Below, piece by piece: positions 21,480-33,623 of a stretch of 64,000 nt of DNA. The position numbers and the translations under genes are program-made. The notes beneath the pieces were generated by a model that was not told the DNA's origin, made no database searches, and saw only the letters and a program-made list of their open reading frames with translations. Source of the DNA: Cheiracanthium punctorium. Taxonomy: Eukaryota > Arthropoda > Arachnida > Araneae > Cheiracanthiidae. The DNA lies in contig JAWZYV010016944.1 in NCBI GenBank assembly GCA_038373885.1, forward strand, positions 248,001 through 312,000. The letters are read 5' to 3'. Each line of letters opens with the position of its first letter. Position 1 is the stretch's first letter.

Positions 21480-24400
21480 ATTAAATTAATATCTCAAGAA
21501 AAAGTAATAAAAACTGTGTTTGGGTATGATGTGTTTTAACTGTTTTTCATTGTAAGCCAGTTGTGTGACAGTAGATATTCTATGGTTGGCAGATGAGAGA
21601 TCAATTTTTTTTTTCCGTATGTACCTCATAATTTAAAATTATCACTTAAAAATAACATCATGTTAGTTCTAATAATAAGAATTTATAATAATCGCTGTAA
21701 TGGTAATTCTATAACCTTATTCTGTTTTGTCTGAAACTACACACTAAAGCTATGTGTCAAGCTTTATGCTCCTTTAAACTTCTCTAGAGCGCCTCCTGCG
21801 AATTTCTCAATAATTCTCTACCAAAGAGTTGTTTAACGCAAACATAAAACAGTTTTGCAATTAATATTTTCTTGTAGCAAGATAACCTTGAAATATGCAA
21901 GATATAACATTAAAGGCTACCTCACATAAATTCCAAAATGTAAGTCTAGTTTTCGAAATGTTCATGACAGCATTTCCATATCATAGACAAGTTGTCAAAA
22001 TGTTGTAAGGTGAGAATATTTTACAGTTTAAATTAGTGGATGTTGCCTTAATAATGCATCATCAAATACAAACAAATAATTCATAGCTTGCAATTCGATT
22101 TCAAAACACACGAATTTACAGTTTCAAAAGACCAATACTGTCTACGATTTTTTCAGTGCTTTTATTTCGGTAAATCTATATTCAGATATATTACCATAAT
22201 TTTTTTAGCTTTGCAAATTATACTATATTGACCGACCTAACCGAAACTTGCGAAATTAATAATACAAAATTTGGCATGTGTGAAAAGATTTTAATGTAGG
22301 ATCTCGCAGAGAAAGAATGTTATAAAATTCGTAACCTATGGGAGGAAAAGGGAGGGGGGGAGACATTCTTTTCACATATCCTTTTTAATAAATAAATAGG
22401 CATCCATTGAAATCTTGTTGCAAGATATAAACACGGATTTTTACAAATCAATTTCAGGACGTTCTTGAAATTCCCTCTACGATGTGGGTGGACACCCCAA
22501 CCTCCCTTTTTTCCGTATCTTTCAAGAAAGGAAAAGAGAAAAACGGTAAAGTAGTCTTTTCTGTTGAAACAATCGCGGGATATATGTTAACACTAGATTG
22601 CTAATCATTAATTTTGTTGTAAAGCGCTCGTTGAAAAATGATCAACATAACACAGACGAAGTATTTATTAAACCGGAATATTGTACTTTAATATATAATA
22701 TTCAAGCAAATCTTCTGATAAACCCTTTCTCATAAAAATAATTTATGGTTCAGATGAAGAAAGCACTTTATCTTATTTTTATCTCGTGAAAACTGTTAAA
22801 CTGAAATAGTTGAGAATCGCACAACTTGCAAGTTTACTTTCATATATTAAATATTTATTTTTGTAAGAGTTTACAAACCTCACGGAATTTTTAATTTTAT
22901 GACGTCACTTTCTGGATTACCTCAATTAGTCCAGCTAGTTCACTTGGTTATTTCACCCAGTTTGATTTCTAACGGACTAGTTTTATTACTTACAAGGATG
23001 CTGAAAAAATTCTTTACATTGGACCGTTATGGAAGTACCTAATCTTACATTCAAACCGTTGAATAAAAAAGTCAAGCTTTAAAATTTAGAAAATATGAAT
23101 CTGTTGTCTATGCAAAACTTATTTGTCACCGAAAACTTCGTAAAATTTATCTGTTTTAGTTTTAACGTAAAAAACAAAACTTGTTTACTCTGCATCTAAT
23201 AAGTTACAGTAATTTATTTTTTTAATAATACAGGAGAAATATTTGAAATGCTCAGTTATGTTTCTTAGATTGTTTCATTAACACCTCTGCAAACATATTA
23301 TTCTAATTGTAGGATAGATGGCTATAGCTATTATAATTTGAAAAAAAATTCTCAGAATGCAAATGCAAGAAATATTTATGCATATTTACAATTCTTGTAC
23401 AGAAACCCATCATACCGTGTGCAAAAATTTATTAAATATGGAAAGCAAAAAAATGGGAAATACAGTTTGAAATTAAAATGTCAGATGGCCATCTCTCTTT
23501 CGAGTCGAGGAGAGGGCAGGCAGTTTGCGAACATTCAATTGTATCTCGGAAAGTAGTTGAACAAAGTTTTAACAAACAAAATTTGAAGTTTAATTTGAAT
23601 CCTTCTCTTTTCGTGAAATTTTATCATTATTTGCAAATGCTTTAATAAATTGTACAAGTTTCATGGAAACATCCTCGCGCCTTATGCATTTTATCCATTA
23701 TGGTTATAGTATATTCTTCTCAACAACCAACACAATAATCTTCATTCGATTCTACTCCATTGGAATCTGATTAATTCAATTGTATTTCTAAAAAAAACCC
23801 CACTAAATTAAACAAACATTAAAAATTCACTCTTTTTATAATTGAAAACAAGGATGCACGTGGCAATGAATGAACTCGTTGAACTCTTTCCCACGAACCC
23901 ACTGACTACTGAATGAACGAACTGAGCACTGAGCCCTAAACGAACTATTTCCCATGAACAAAGTTATACTGTTATTCATGACCAAGTTTTGGAAGTATTT
24001 AGACTGACCATCTATTCTGCATGGCCATCTATCCTCGTGTTGTTCAATCTAAAATATACTCCTAATCATGGGACCTATAAAATTAAAATGGCAGTAAAAA
24101 ATAAGCAAAAATCTAGCAATAAAATTAGCAATAAAGAAATCGAGAATTTCACAAAACAATGGTTTTTTGGGTAGTCTCAAAGCTTAAATACTTTTAATTA
24201 TTTTTGAAATTAAACACAAAGCATGTTACTGAGCATAAATTCTGAATTCACCTGACTCTGAATTCAGTAAAACAAATCATGTCAGCACTTTTCTTAAATA
24301 ATTGTTCCCGTAATTACAAAAAATATATATAAAAACTGTCTGTTACAGATTTCTGAGCTACAAATCCACCGTTTACCTATCACTGACAAGCAACAACTAA

Positions 24401-24926
24401 AAATTTGCAGATATTTAATTCTTGTAACTTAAAGTTTTTTAAATGATGGATGATTTTTCGGAGTGACGACGTCAACGTTTTAAGTAGAGACGTGTAATAT
24501 TGTCAAGGAAACTGCAAAATGAACGAGAAACAAAATTTTTCATTAAAGTGCAAAAGAAAATCGGTTCCCAACAAAAGATTGTTTATGAGAATAATGTTCT
24601 GACAAACAACCTTTAAAATGGTTGACAAAGTGCATTAGCAATCTGCATTTTAAGTCCTTAAAAAAAAGGATCAATCTCGTGACATGTGCGAGAGGACACT
24701 TTAAAAAAAATGTAGCAATAAATATTTGTTAACGCAAGTCACTGATGATTAATTTAAAAACATTCTCAAAGAACGCCATAAGTCATTATGTTTTCGAAAT
24801 AACGAACTTTGCAGTCAGTGTTATAAACCTAAAACTTCAACCATAAAAAGAATTTTAAAAATATCTCCTTCAAACTGTAGCCAAAGAAAAACTGTAGAAC
24901 ACGTGATTGCAATATCTACATACATA
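21480..24926. other. No gene recognised
   Basis: AT-rich; a G-rich stretch lies at about 22340-22362. ORFs at 23338-23556 and 23989-24174 are short and unrecognised. The part at about 23860-23960 is rich in GAAC-type motifs but not in a clear period. Confidence 0.6.
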
Positions 24927-25651
24927 CAGGGTGTCTGAAACACCTGACTCAGGTTTTTATTCTTTAAATAATGACCCCAGATTCATACAATAAGTTACAA
25001 AGATACGTATAAGAATATAATATCAAATTTTATGGTATTGATTAAAATTTTCTTTAGATAAATCTGAATAAATTAAAAATTTATTTTTTTATACTCCTCC
25101 TAGCAAAAAATTCCCCACTTTGTAAAATATTCCTCAATACAATCATAATGTGACGCACAAAGTTTTAGTCTTTCATCAGAAAAAAGGACCAGGGATATGA
25201 AAATGTATATGCATTGACTTAAACCTTATTCCAATAGCTCTCAAGGAAAAAGAAAAATACCTGAAATGATCGTGTTTCAGGGGTCGTACTCAAATTGTGG
25301 AACAAAACAATGATTGCATAAATACAAAATATTTCAACTATCATTGGTATTGTATAGCCTCTCATCAACTTTATTTAAACATATTTCTTAGCCATGTTAT
25401 GGTGCAATACTGAACCTATGTACAACAGTTCATTAATGTATGGGGCACATTATATTAAATGAATTTTTTTTTGTAGGGAGACCGTGTAAAAATTTATGTC
25501 CTGCATTTATTTAAATTTAATCTCTTGAAGATTGTAACTGATACCACGATATTTGATATCTCTTTTTAGGTAAATTTGTAATTTATTTTATATGTGCTTT
25601 ATCTGTTACTTTTATGCATAGTTTAATCTGCCGGTCATATAAAATGACCTG
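24927..25651. mobile_element. Diverged mariner-type element, ~725 bp
   Basis: The left end CAGGGTGTCTGAAACACC is preceded by TA and followed by the same order of motifs as the 7561-9430 element, including a 'gattaaaat' block, 'gtttcaggggtcgta' (shared with 63155-63787) and 'ggggcacattatatt' followed by a 'gtgtaaaaattta' block. The right end is weak; CCTG at about 25648-25651 followed by TA is the best candidate. No transposase remains. Confidence 0.65.
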
Positions 25652-26717
25652 TAATACGAAATGTCAGCATTTTTATAGAGCAAAAAGTGTTTCTTATCTT
25701 TTTGTACAAAGTTATTTCGAATTGTAATCAACTTCTCTTTGAAAAAAAAAATAGTTGAGTTCGAGAACACACTTTTCTCTTGCATGAGCCCAATGTACAG
25801 AATTCCAGATTATTTAGTTAAGATTAGCGTTATTTAATTGCTAATTGTAGAAATTGATGAATTAATAGATTATCTAAAATTTTGAAGAGCACATTTTGCT
25901 TTATATTTTTAAATTAAAAATAAATTTTATGCATTAATGTAGAGCTTAAGCTTTTAGTAGTCATATTTATTTTTTAAATTATTTTGCACTTTAAGTATTA
26001 AAAAAATACATCTATTTAAAAACCTGTTGTTTTAACTTATGTGAGTGACTGCAGTTTAATTAGTAGTCCATTAAAATATTAAACAGTAGAAAAAAACTTA
26101 ATTGCATTACGTGAATAATTATTGTTTAGTTACTAAACTTTGCTTTATAAATGCATAAGAAGTACTTGAAAATCTTGCCTTTTTCTTTAAAAAAACTTTT
26201 TACAAAATGCGCCAGAAAAAATAAACACACACACACACACACAATATTGTACACACAAAGACTAAAGTTTCATCGATCGGCTTTTCATATGTCAAAGTTA
26301 ATTTCTCCCTATTCATAAGAAATATGTTTCCCATCAGTTTTACTGATTTTGAAATGGAATTTAAGTGCACGTAATTTGCCATCACAAAGTAGTGATTCTT
26401 TGGCAGTAGTTGCTGGAACAATTCATGCTTTTTCAGTAAAATTCCAAACAATACATTTTTCTGAAGTTCTCTTCTTCAGTTTTTTTTTTCTCTGTAAATG
26501 TGAATCAAGAAATTTTACGTTGCTCACTGACAATTCACTTGGTGTATGCAGTTTTCTTAGCTTTTGTACTCTCCAAACATTTCAAGCACACTTTAGACAG
26601 CACACATTTGAAGTTACTAAGAAACAGTTTCAGTTTACAATTGTTTGTATATTTTACTTTACGTTTACTTTTTAATGGGAGAAAATAAAAGCTCTGTAGT
26701 ACAGATTTCATAAGTAA
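25652..26717. other. No gene recognised; (CA)n microsatellite inside
   Basis: A CA repeat lies at 26224-26242. ORFs at 26200-26688 on both strands are unrecognised. Confidence 0.6.
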
Positions 26718-26893
26718 GCACCAAGAAACAACGTATAATAGCTATAATGCATGAATTAAAATAATAGACCGGTTGCGGCACGTATGACATGTTGTCGTCG
26801 GTGAAAGAATTCTAATTCTAGACATGCCGAAACCAGACTTCTATTTTAATTTTTGCATTATTGCTATTATACATTGTTTCTTGATGATTATTA
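26718..26893. mobile_element. Foldback MITE-like element, ~175 bp, ~65-bp arms
   Basis: The left arm beginning CACCAAGAAACAACGTATAA is inverted at the right end (finishing 'ttatacattgtttcttgatg'). Pairing extends inward through 'attaaaat' and 'ggttgcggcacgta'/'catgccgaaacc'. No ORF. No obvious target duplication. Confidence 0.75.
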
Positions 26894-28379
26894 ATTACCT
26901 TCTTCACCAAGCTACGCTTTCGTGCTTATTACTGCCTTCACGTACTGTACCGATTCCAAACGATTCACGATGAATCTGAAAATTTATCTGTCTATGCCAC
27001 CCAAATTTAACCAATAAAAAAGATTTAAATATTTACCCCTTACCCATTTGACAGTTATTTAATTGTAGTATGCTTTAATTTCTTACTATCATTTTAGTCA
27101 TATGCAAGATTCCATTGTCATGAAATGCTTAAAATAACATTTTTTTTAATTGAAAAAGAAAGAGCGAATAAAAATGCACTTTTCAAAATAAAAGTTAGTG
27201 TAATTTTTTTATGAATTGACATTTTTTTTTAAAGTGGGGTGGGTGAGGAAGGGGAAAAGCTGGTGGCAGTGAAGTTTGGTTTTTCCTCTTTGCTGCTAAT
27301 CACCTGTCCGCAAAGTTTTGGGTTCGATTCCCATTAACCTTTGGCTATTTGTATTTGTACAAATATTGTAGCATGAAATAGTACTTTAAAATAAAAATTG
27401 AGCCTGTAATTAGGAGCAACTGCGATGAGGCCAAAAGAGCCATAAATCTCGATAAGTTTTGTTCCTCAAATTTCAAAAGATATTGAGAATATCTCAAACT
27501 ATTTATATTTTTGATTTTTACACCAATATTTTCAATTTCATTTTATACATGGATTTCTCAATGAATTCTATATCAGAAAACTTTCCTTCGATAACGCAAC
27601 TAAGATTTATCTATCAAAAGTTTATTAAATAATAATAGTAGTAGTACAATAGTAATAAGAACAATATTCCGATTCGCTAGAGTAACCATACGATTGCAAT
27701 TTCCTAAAGTTTGCTGTTTTATTGTGATATTAAATTTGTATGCTTCGTGAAAAGATACTCTAAAAATCTAATTATTTGCTGTTTTATGAACTGTCACACT
27801 GACTATAAACATGCTTTTTAATTCACAACCATTGAGCATTAAAGCTAAATTCTAACAAAAAGTACAAATTTTATTCCTCCATCAGTATTTTTAGAATTCT
27901 AATAAAGTACTATAACAATACATACTAAATTGAAAACAGACTAAATTATAACAAGACGTTTAGTGGTATGAATACTAAAGTAAGTTTGGAAAAGTTCCGT
28001 ATTACCATATGTGAAATAAAATGAACGCAGATACGAGTAGAATTCAACTGCTTTTTCAGGAATAGAAAAATGTCACACTAATTTACATTAGTTTCTTGCT
28101 CTTTTTCTTGAAAATTAAATCCTCTATTTACACGAACCCGGAATTACGTGATTTTCAAATCTCTTCAATTCGTATATATATTTTTAATACTACAGTAATT
28201 TCGGTTTACGAATTTAAAAATTTTTTATACATATGTACTATCTAAGATTCTAGAAAACATTATTTCTAAATTATTGTTTTCGTTAAGTTCTTGCCCCAGT
28301 TGAATACAACTTGTATGTATAAATTTATATGCTGCCCGAATGAAAGACGTAGAAAAGGTACACCTTAATTGAACTGGAA
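26894..28379. other. No gene recognised
   Basis: AT-rich apart from the tRNA-like patch described separately. Confidence 0.6.
27261..27332 (+). mobile_element. Possible SINE relic (B-box-like motif)
   Basis: GGGTTCGATTCCC (27320-27332) matches the pol III B-box closely. A weak A-box-like TGGTGGCAGTGAAG lies ~59 bases upstream, a little too far for a tRNA gene. I read it as an eroded tRNA-derived SINE. Confidence 0.35.
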
Positions 28380-28389
28380 TATATCTATA

Positions 28390-28476
<87 letters not shown>

Positions 28477-28484
28477 GTATGTAT
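28380..28484. repeat. Compound microsatellite (ATCT)n(AT)n(ATGT)n
   Basis: About 13 ATCT units, then AT repeats, then ATGT repeats. Confidence 0.98.
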
Positions 28485-28551
28485 ATTAGTGAAAAAAAGA
28501 AAATAAGAAAATGATGACATTTTTATCAGTATGCCAGAATTTCGCCTAGCC

Positions 28552-28575
28552 AAAAAAAAAAAAAAAAAAAAAAAA
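28552..28575. repeat. A run
   Basis: About 24 consecutive A. Confidence 0.95.
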
Positions 28576-29553
28576 CTGAAGCTAATAAAACAAAATTTGA
28601 CTTATTGAAATTTTTAACGTAGTAGCTAGATTATACAGAATTTTCCTATATTCATAACCTTGGAAGTGTAGGACTTTTTCACATATACCATCTTAGAAAA
28701 ATATATCCATAAAACTTCTTGATGTAAAATTCAGCTCTCGTGAACAACTACAAATTTGTTTCAGAACATTGTAAAATCCACTCTCCAAGTATGGTAGACG
28801 TTAAAAAAGGAAAGGATGTGCCCATATTTTTTTAAGATAAAAAATTATATGCATAAAATTCTTGTTATAAAATATAATAAATATAAATACTATGTTCTGC
28901 TTTTTTAAATTTTATCAATCTTTTTCTTTAAAAATAATTAAGATTTCCTTTTCGCATTTTAGCTTATTTAGCCTATATAGAAAAAATTCAGAAAGAAATT
29001 TACATAATATTACTAGTTCTCCTTTACACTGTTAAGCACTTACAATACGAACATCATTTAAACATGAATTTAAATTTACAATGTGAAAATAAACATTCTT
29101 TGTGAAAGGAAATTTTCAGTATGAAAACTCAATTGATATTTATCATATATAGAAACAAAACCATTAATAAACATCCAAAAACAAGTAAGGGATTAAAAAA
29201 ACTATCTTGGTAAGTGATTAAGTAAACTATCTTTTCAGAAATGAAATATTAATTTAAAAGAATACATTATTTTCCTCTCAATGTTAAATGATTTCTTAAA
29301 ACAACAGTAATATATTTACTTTGGTTTTTAATTAAACTGCCAACGATGTATAAATGACAATCCGAGCATATTTTTCTTGCAGTTACATTTTCGATTTCAC
29401 TGTGTTCTTTCCTGGTGAATCATTTTCACGCAATTATAACTAAACCATGCATATATTAGATAGTAAATTGTTTATTTATGCCATGAAACCTCCTACATGC
29501 TAAAATATTCCTTATGTGCTGGAAGTGACTCTTGAAAAGTACTTATGTGACAG
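28576..29553. other. No gene recognised
   Basis: AT-rich, nothing identified. Confidence 0.6.
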
Positions 29554-29728
29554 CATTATTAATTAAGACGTTCGTTGTGAACCTTTGTCTAGCTAAAATA
29601 TCTTATTTAGATATAAAACAATGAAAGTAATTTCTATTATTTAAGAATGACTTTTATTTGCTGGAAATTTATATTTCTAGATATACTAAGTGAAAAATTG
29701 CAAATGGTTTATAAAGCTTAAATAAAGT
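29554..29728 (+). repeat. 175-bp segment with a perfect inverted copy at 34170-34344
   Basis: Base-by-base comparison of this stretch with the reverse complement of 34170-34344 shows no difference in 175 positions. Flanks diverge at once on both sides. It begins CATTATTAATTAAGACG and ends TTAAATAAAGT. No coding potential, no clear terminal repeats and no clear target duplication. It may be a young non-autonomous element, a recent duplication or an assembly effect. Confidence 0.95.
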
Positions 29729-30718
29729 TTCAAATTCTGTTAAAAATTTTTTTGAGAATTTATACGTCACTGAAGTTCACAGATATTGCATTCTAAGAAA
29801 GTCGTTTTGTCTTTAATCAAGAAATTAATTTTGTCACTTTTTTTTTTCTCATCAACTCAGCACATGATCAAGAAATTACTATCTTCAGTTTTATTTCATA
29901 AAAAGATGAAATCTTGCTGACTCTTTTTGTATTAACATATAAGCATATTTTAATGTTCATATTAAAAATATCAAATTATGCTTAATTAAGAACTACAATT
30001 ATTGTTAATTAAAAGCAAATTTTTTCCACTCAGAATAATTCTATAAAACAAATTCTATAGAAAAAGTATTCCACGCCTCTGTGAGAAAAAACATCTATAA
30101 ACAAACAATTGGGCAATCACTGAAAATAAATCTTGTGGAAAACTTTCTAGAGAAATATAGTGAATCATACTTTAGCAAAATGACAAATATTTAAAGATTT
30201 TTGCTTTTAAACTCGAGTAATAGTTTTAAATTATATGAAATCAAGTTCGGATGATAGTTTTAAAATTTCTATACGCATGTATTAATAAAATAAACATTGC
30301 TTAGGTTGTCTTAAATCTTTTCGTTAAAATGACATTGAGTAGAAAAATCAGGTGAATTAAGGGGAATTTAAACATTTTTTTGTAGTAGATAAAATATATA
30401 TATGTAATAATAAAATAAACTTTGCTAATTTAACCTAATTTAATTTAATGTTATTTGAAAAAGCTTCTTTAATCTTTTACTCTTACTGTAAAGTTTGTCT
30501 CTCGGCCATACAAATATTACACTCGGAGACGTTTTTGGAAGTTCCATAAAGAGAAAATTGTTGATTCAGCAGTATCTTCAGTTTTCTGTGGTTTTCGCTA
30601 CTACGTGCTTTTAGAACTCCTGGGTAAGCAGGTGTTTCTCATGTCTTGAATTGACAATCGAGTTAACTAATTACGTTTGAGAGTAACGCCTTCGCAACGT
30701 GCTGCACCCTGCCAGCAG
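29729..30718. other. No gene recognised
   Basis: AT-rich until about 30480, then GC content rises toward the LTR-like segment. Confidence 0.55.
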
Positions 30719-30967
30719 GTGTAGTAACTAAGGAGTACGTAAGCAAGAGCGCGGAAATTTTGGGAGCTTTATAGTTTTAACTTAGCTTTTAGGAGTCTGG
30801 AACGTGAAGCTTTTGCAAGAGCTTCCAGCTTTAGCTGTTAGACTGCGATGTACGAAGAAAGCCCCGGAGCAATAAGGTCGCCGGCCTGACTCCTGCCCTC
30901 TGCCCGAACTTTGAAATAAACTATTTAACCTATAACCCCAATGGATTTATGTCAGTCATTTCAACAA
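30719..30967 (+). mobile_element. Possible LTR, ~250 bp
   Basis: The segment starts TGTAGTAACT and ends TTTCAACA, with a TTTATAG motif near the left third and an AATAAA polyadenylation signal near 30916, in a block clearly richer in GC than its surroundings. This is LTR-like in order and length. No partner LTR, internal region or matching target duplication is seen. A host promoter/first-exon region is the alternative. Confidence 0.35.
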
Positions 30968-31819
30968 GGGATGGCGTAAGGCCATTCCTTACATATATAT
31001 ATACACACATTCTCGTTTATATATATATATATGTATATATATATTCCTTCCTTATTTGCACCACCTTATAAACACTCTCTCACCTGACCACTAAGGCGGC
31101 AACTTCGTCTGCCATTGGAGGCGATACGTCACACTACGTGACGCACAAATTAGTTCATTGGTTCGGACTGTCTGATGTTTTGTCTGACGGTTGCACCGAA
31201 GTTAAGACGTGGGCGGTGAATTCTAAAATTCGCGCGGTTTCTTAGTTCATTTTTCTATTTACAAGATTGGGACAACAACCTTTGCCAGGAAAAACGTGAT
31301 ACTAGAGAAAAACACATTTAAGAATTTACCTAGCGTAAAGAAATGGCAAAATGGTTGAGATTTTAAAACGCTGATAAATGAAAAGCTTTAGATTCTATCA
31401 CTCATAATTTATGGATTGCAATTCAATTACAAACACAAACACACACACACACACACACACACAAATATGGAATTCTTAACATAATTTGGCATTTGGCATT
31501 GTTGTGCATTGTGCTTCTTACAAATAATAGAAGGGGTTAAATTAGTAAGTCAGAAGAATCTGAAGTTAATAAATAAATATTTTTAAAAAAATACTTTGTC
31601 AGTGGACTGGAGCCATTGTAAGTATGATAAACAAATGAATCTGAAAGGTATATACAATTTATTTTTACTTGTATTATATAGGAGAAAGGACATTGATAAT
31701 ATTATATTCATATGAATATTAGTTGATGAATAGTGACCTTCCCTGCCTTGCTATGAAGACAAAAAACAAAACAAAACCAAACAAACAACAAAAAAAAAAA
31801 ACACTTCCCAACATAGTTT
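30968..31819. other. GC-richer block (31090-31245), then AT-rich spacer
   Basis: 31090-31245 contains two inverted CCAAT motifs (ATTGG) and a CRE-like palindromic pair ACGTCAC/ACGTGACG, which is promoter-like, but no adjoining exon is recognisable. A CA microsatellite lies at 31434-31462. The ORF at 31708-31977 overlaps a dispersed repeat. Confidence 0.35.
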
Positions 31820-32190
31820 GCATCGGTGTATTGCAAACTAGATTTTTCGCAAGACAATTTGGAAAGGTAAAAAAATGACATGTTTTCAAAGTTTAAAGAT
31901 TTTGAAAACTGTATATTGCATACTTTTAAAATCATTGCGTCGAGACAGGAAAAAGATCTGCTAACCGATATTTTCAAATAAATTTTCTTTCTGAAAACAA
32001 TTCAAAGCTAATATATATGACAGATTTCCAGTCAAGGAAAATTATTGTTCTTAAGAGGCATCTTACAAAATAGATTTCTCCAAAAAAAGACTAAGAAAAA
32101 TCATATATTTTTTATGAGAATATATTTGCGTACATTATGAAAAGTGCTCTTGTGTGAGTACTTTTGTTGAGAGACATAAATTATTAAGAA
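31820..32190 (+). repeat. Dispersed ~0.4-kb repeat, copy 1 of 5
   Basis: Anchored by 'caattcaaagctaatatat' (about 31999) followed by 'gacagatttccag', 'gaggcat' and 'cttgtgtgagtacttttg'. The same series of motifs recurs in the same orientation near 35597, 36668, 39006 and 41541. Confidence 0.75.
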
Positions 32191-33560
32191 TGGCTAAAGT
32201 ACATTTATTTAAATGTATGTGTATATATGTATGTGTGTGTGCGTGTTTTGTATGCATGTACATGTATAGAAAATGTAAAACGTGTACTAAGAATAATGCA
32301 CTCAAAATAAATAAATAAAATAGATAAACAGAGAGAAAAGGAAACGGAATAGAAAAATATGAAATTACAAGAATAGGAATAAAAGAACATCAAAATAGAG
32401 AAAGAAATACATTGGATTTCATTTTACAAATGCTGTGTCGTTATTTGAACAGACAGTGAGGCTGAGAGCGCGTTTAATGATCAAACCATCACCTTGAGCA
32501 ATAAATGAATTAAAAACAATCTATAAAGATAAAAAATAAAATAAAAAATAAAAACAGCCGAAGATTATAATTTGAAAAAGTAATAAATAAAAATTATGCA
32601 CCAAGAATCTTGAAATAAAAAATCTTGAATTAAATCTTGAAATAAAAAATACAAAATTCAAAAAGTTTTCGAATATCAAATCCATAATAACTGATATTAT
32701 CCATAACAAACATATGCATCAATCCATTTCCCGTTTGATTTTTGTATTATAGGATTTCCTCTCTAAAAATTCAAGTGTGATAATGTTTTTCGTTTAATGT
32801 TTTTTAAATGAATTTACAAGTACCTTGTTTTTATTAAACTATGTTATATAGCCAACACTTAAGCAATCAAAACGAACGGTCAGAATTAAGCTTCGGAATT
32901 GAGTTATTTATGTTTGTTGATTGAATCAGTCATTTCGAGAATCACCGTAGTTTTCAAAATGCAGTTTTTCCCATTTAATTTTCTAAAGAACGCGTTGCAT
33001 ACTTTAAAGGATAATCACTATATCAAATTAAAAGTATTACTTGAAAATTCTCGTAATTGGGCTTCATATAGTTTTTTTTATTGATTCCTGACAAGTTCTG
33101 GGAAAAAAAAACCTACTGTATTGTTGTTGGAACGAATTGAATAGAAAAATAGAAGGATACACAAATTTAATAATTTACATGTCATTTAATTAAACTTTGG
33201 ATTATGCAATGTAGTTTCGTTTTAGAGGTGCTATAAAAATTAAAAGTCCAAAATTTTAGCCTAAAAGTCGATCTCTTTTTTATGTAAACTGCTTATTCTA
33301 GTTATTAAATCAAAGAAAGCAATGATCAATCATTTTAATTGATACTATGTCCATAATGGAACTTTAACACACTACAGGATATTCTAAAACATATAAAATA
33401 TCATTTTTGTTTAAACTTTTAGTAGTTTTATAAAATTTGGATATTAAATTACTTCTAATGAAAACCCAATGTTTGTTAAATAAAACTAATAACTTGATAT
33501 GACAAGATAAAATATTTTTTAGATGATCATATTTTAGAAGTCATTTTAATGAAGTACAAT

Positions 33561-33562
<2 letters not shown>
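32191..33562. other. No gene recognised
   Basis: AT-rich; several minus-strand ORFs (32205-32709) are low-complexity, rich in F, Y and S, and not recognised. Confidence 0.6.

Positions 33563-33619
<57 letters not shown>
33563..33619. repeat. (CA)n(TA)n microsatellite
   Basis: CA repeats pass into TA repeats and end directly at the left border of the large inverted-arm element. Confidence 0.95.

Positions 33620-33623
<4 letters not shown>

Noticed and set aside
26349..26688. Overlapping plus-strand ORFs as a small secreted protein gene
   Set aside because: Low-complexity F/L/S-rich frames without a start context, splice sites or motif.
27261..27332. tRNA gene
   Set aside because: The A-to-B spacing is too long and no cloverleaf could be drawn.
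31434..31462. CA, TA, ATCT and GATA microsatellites as regulatory elements
   Set aside because: They are simple sequence repeats common in such genomes, with no supporting context.
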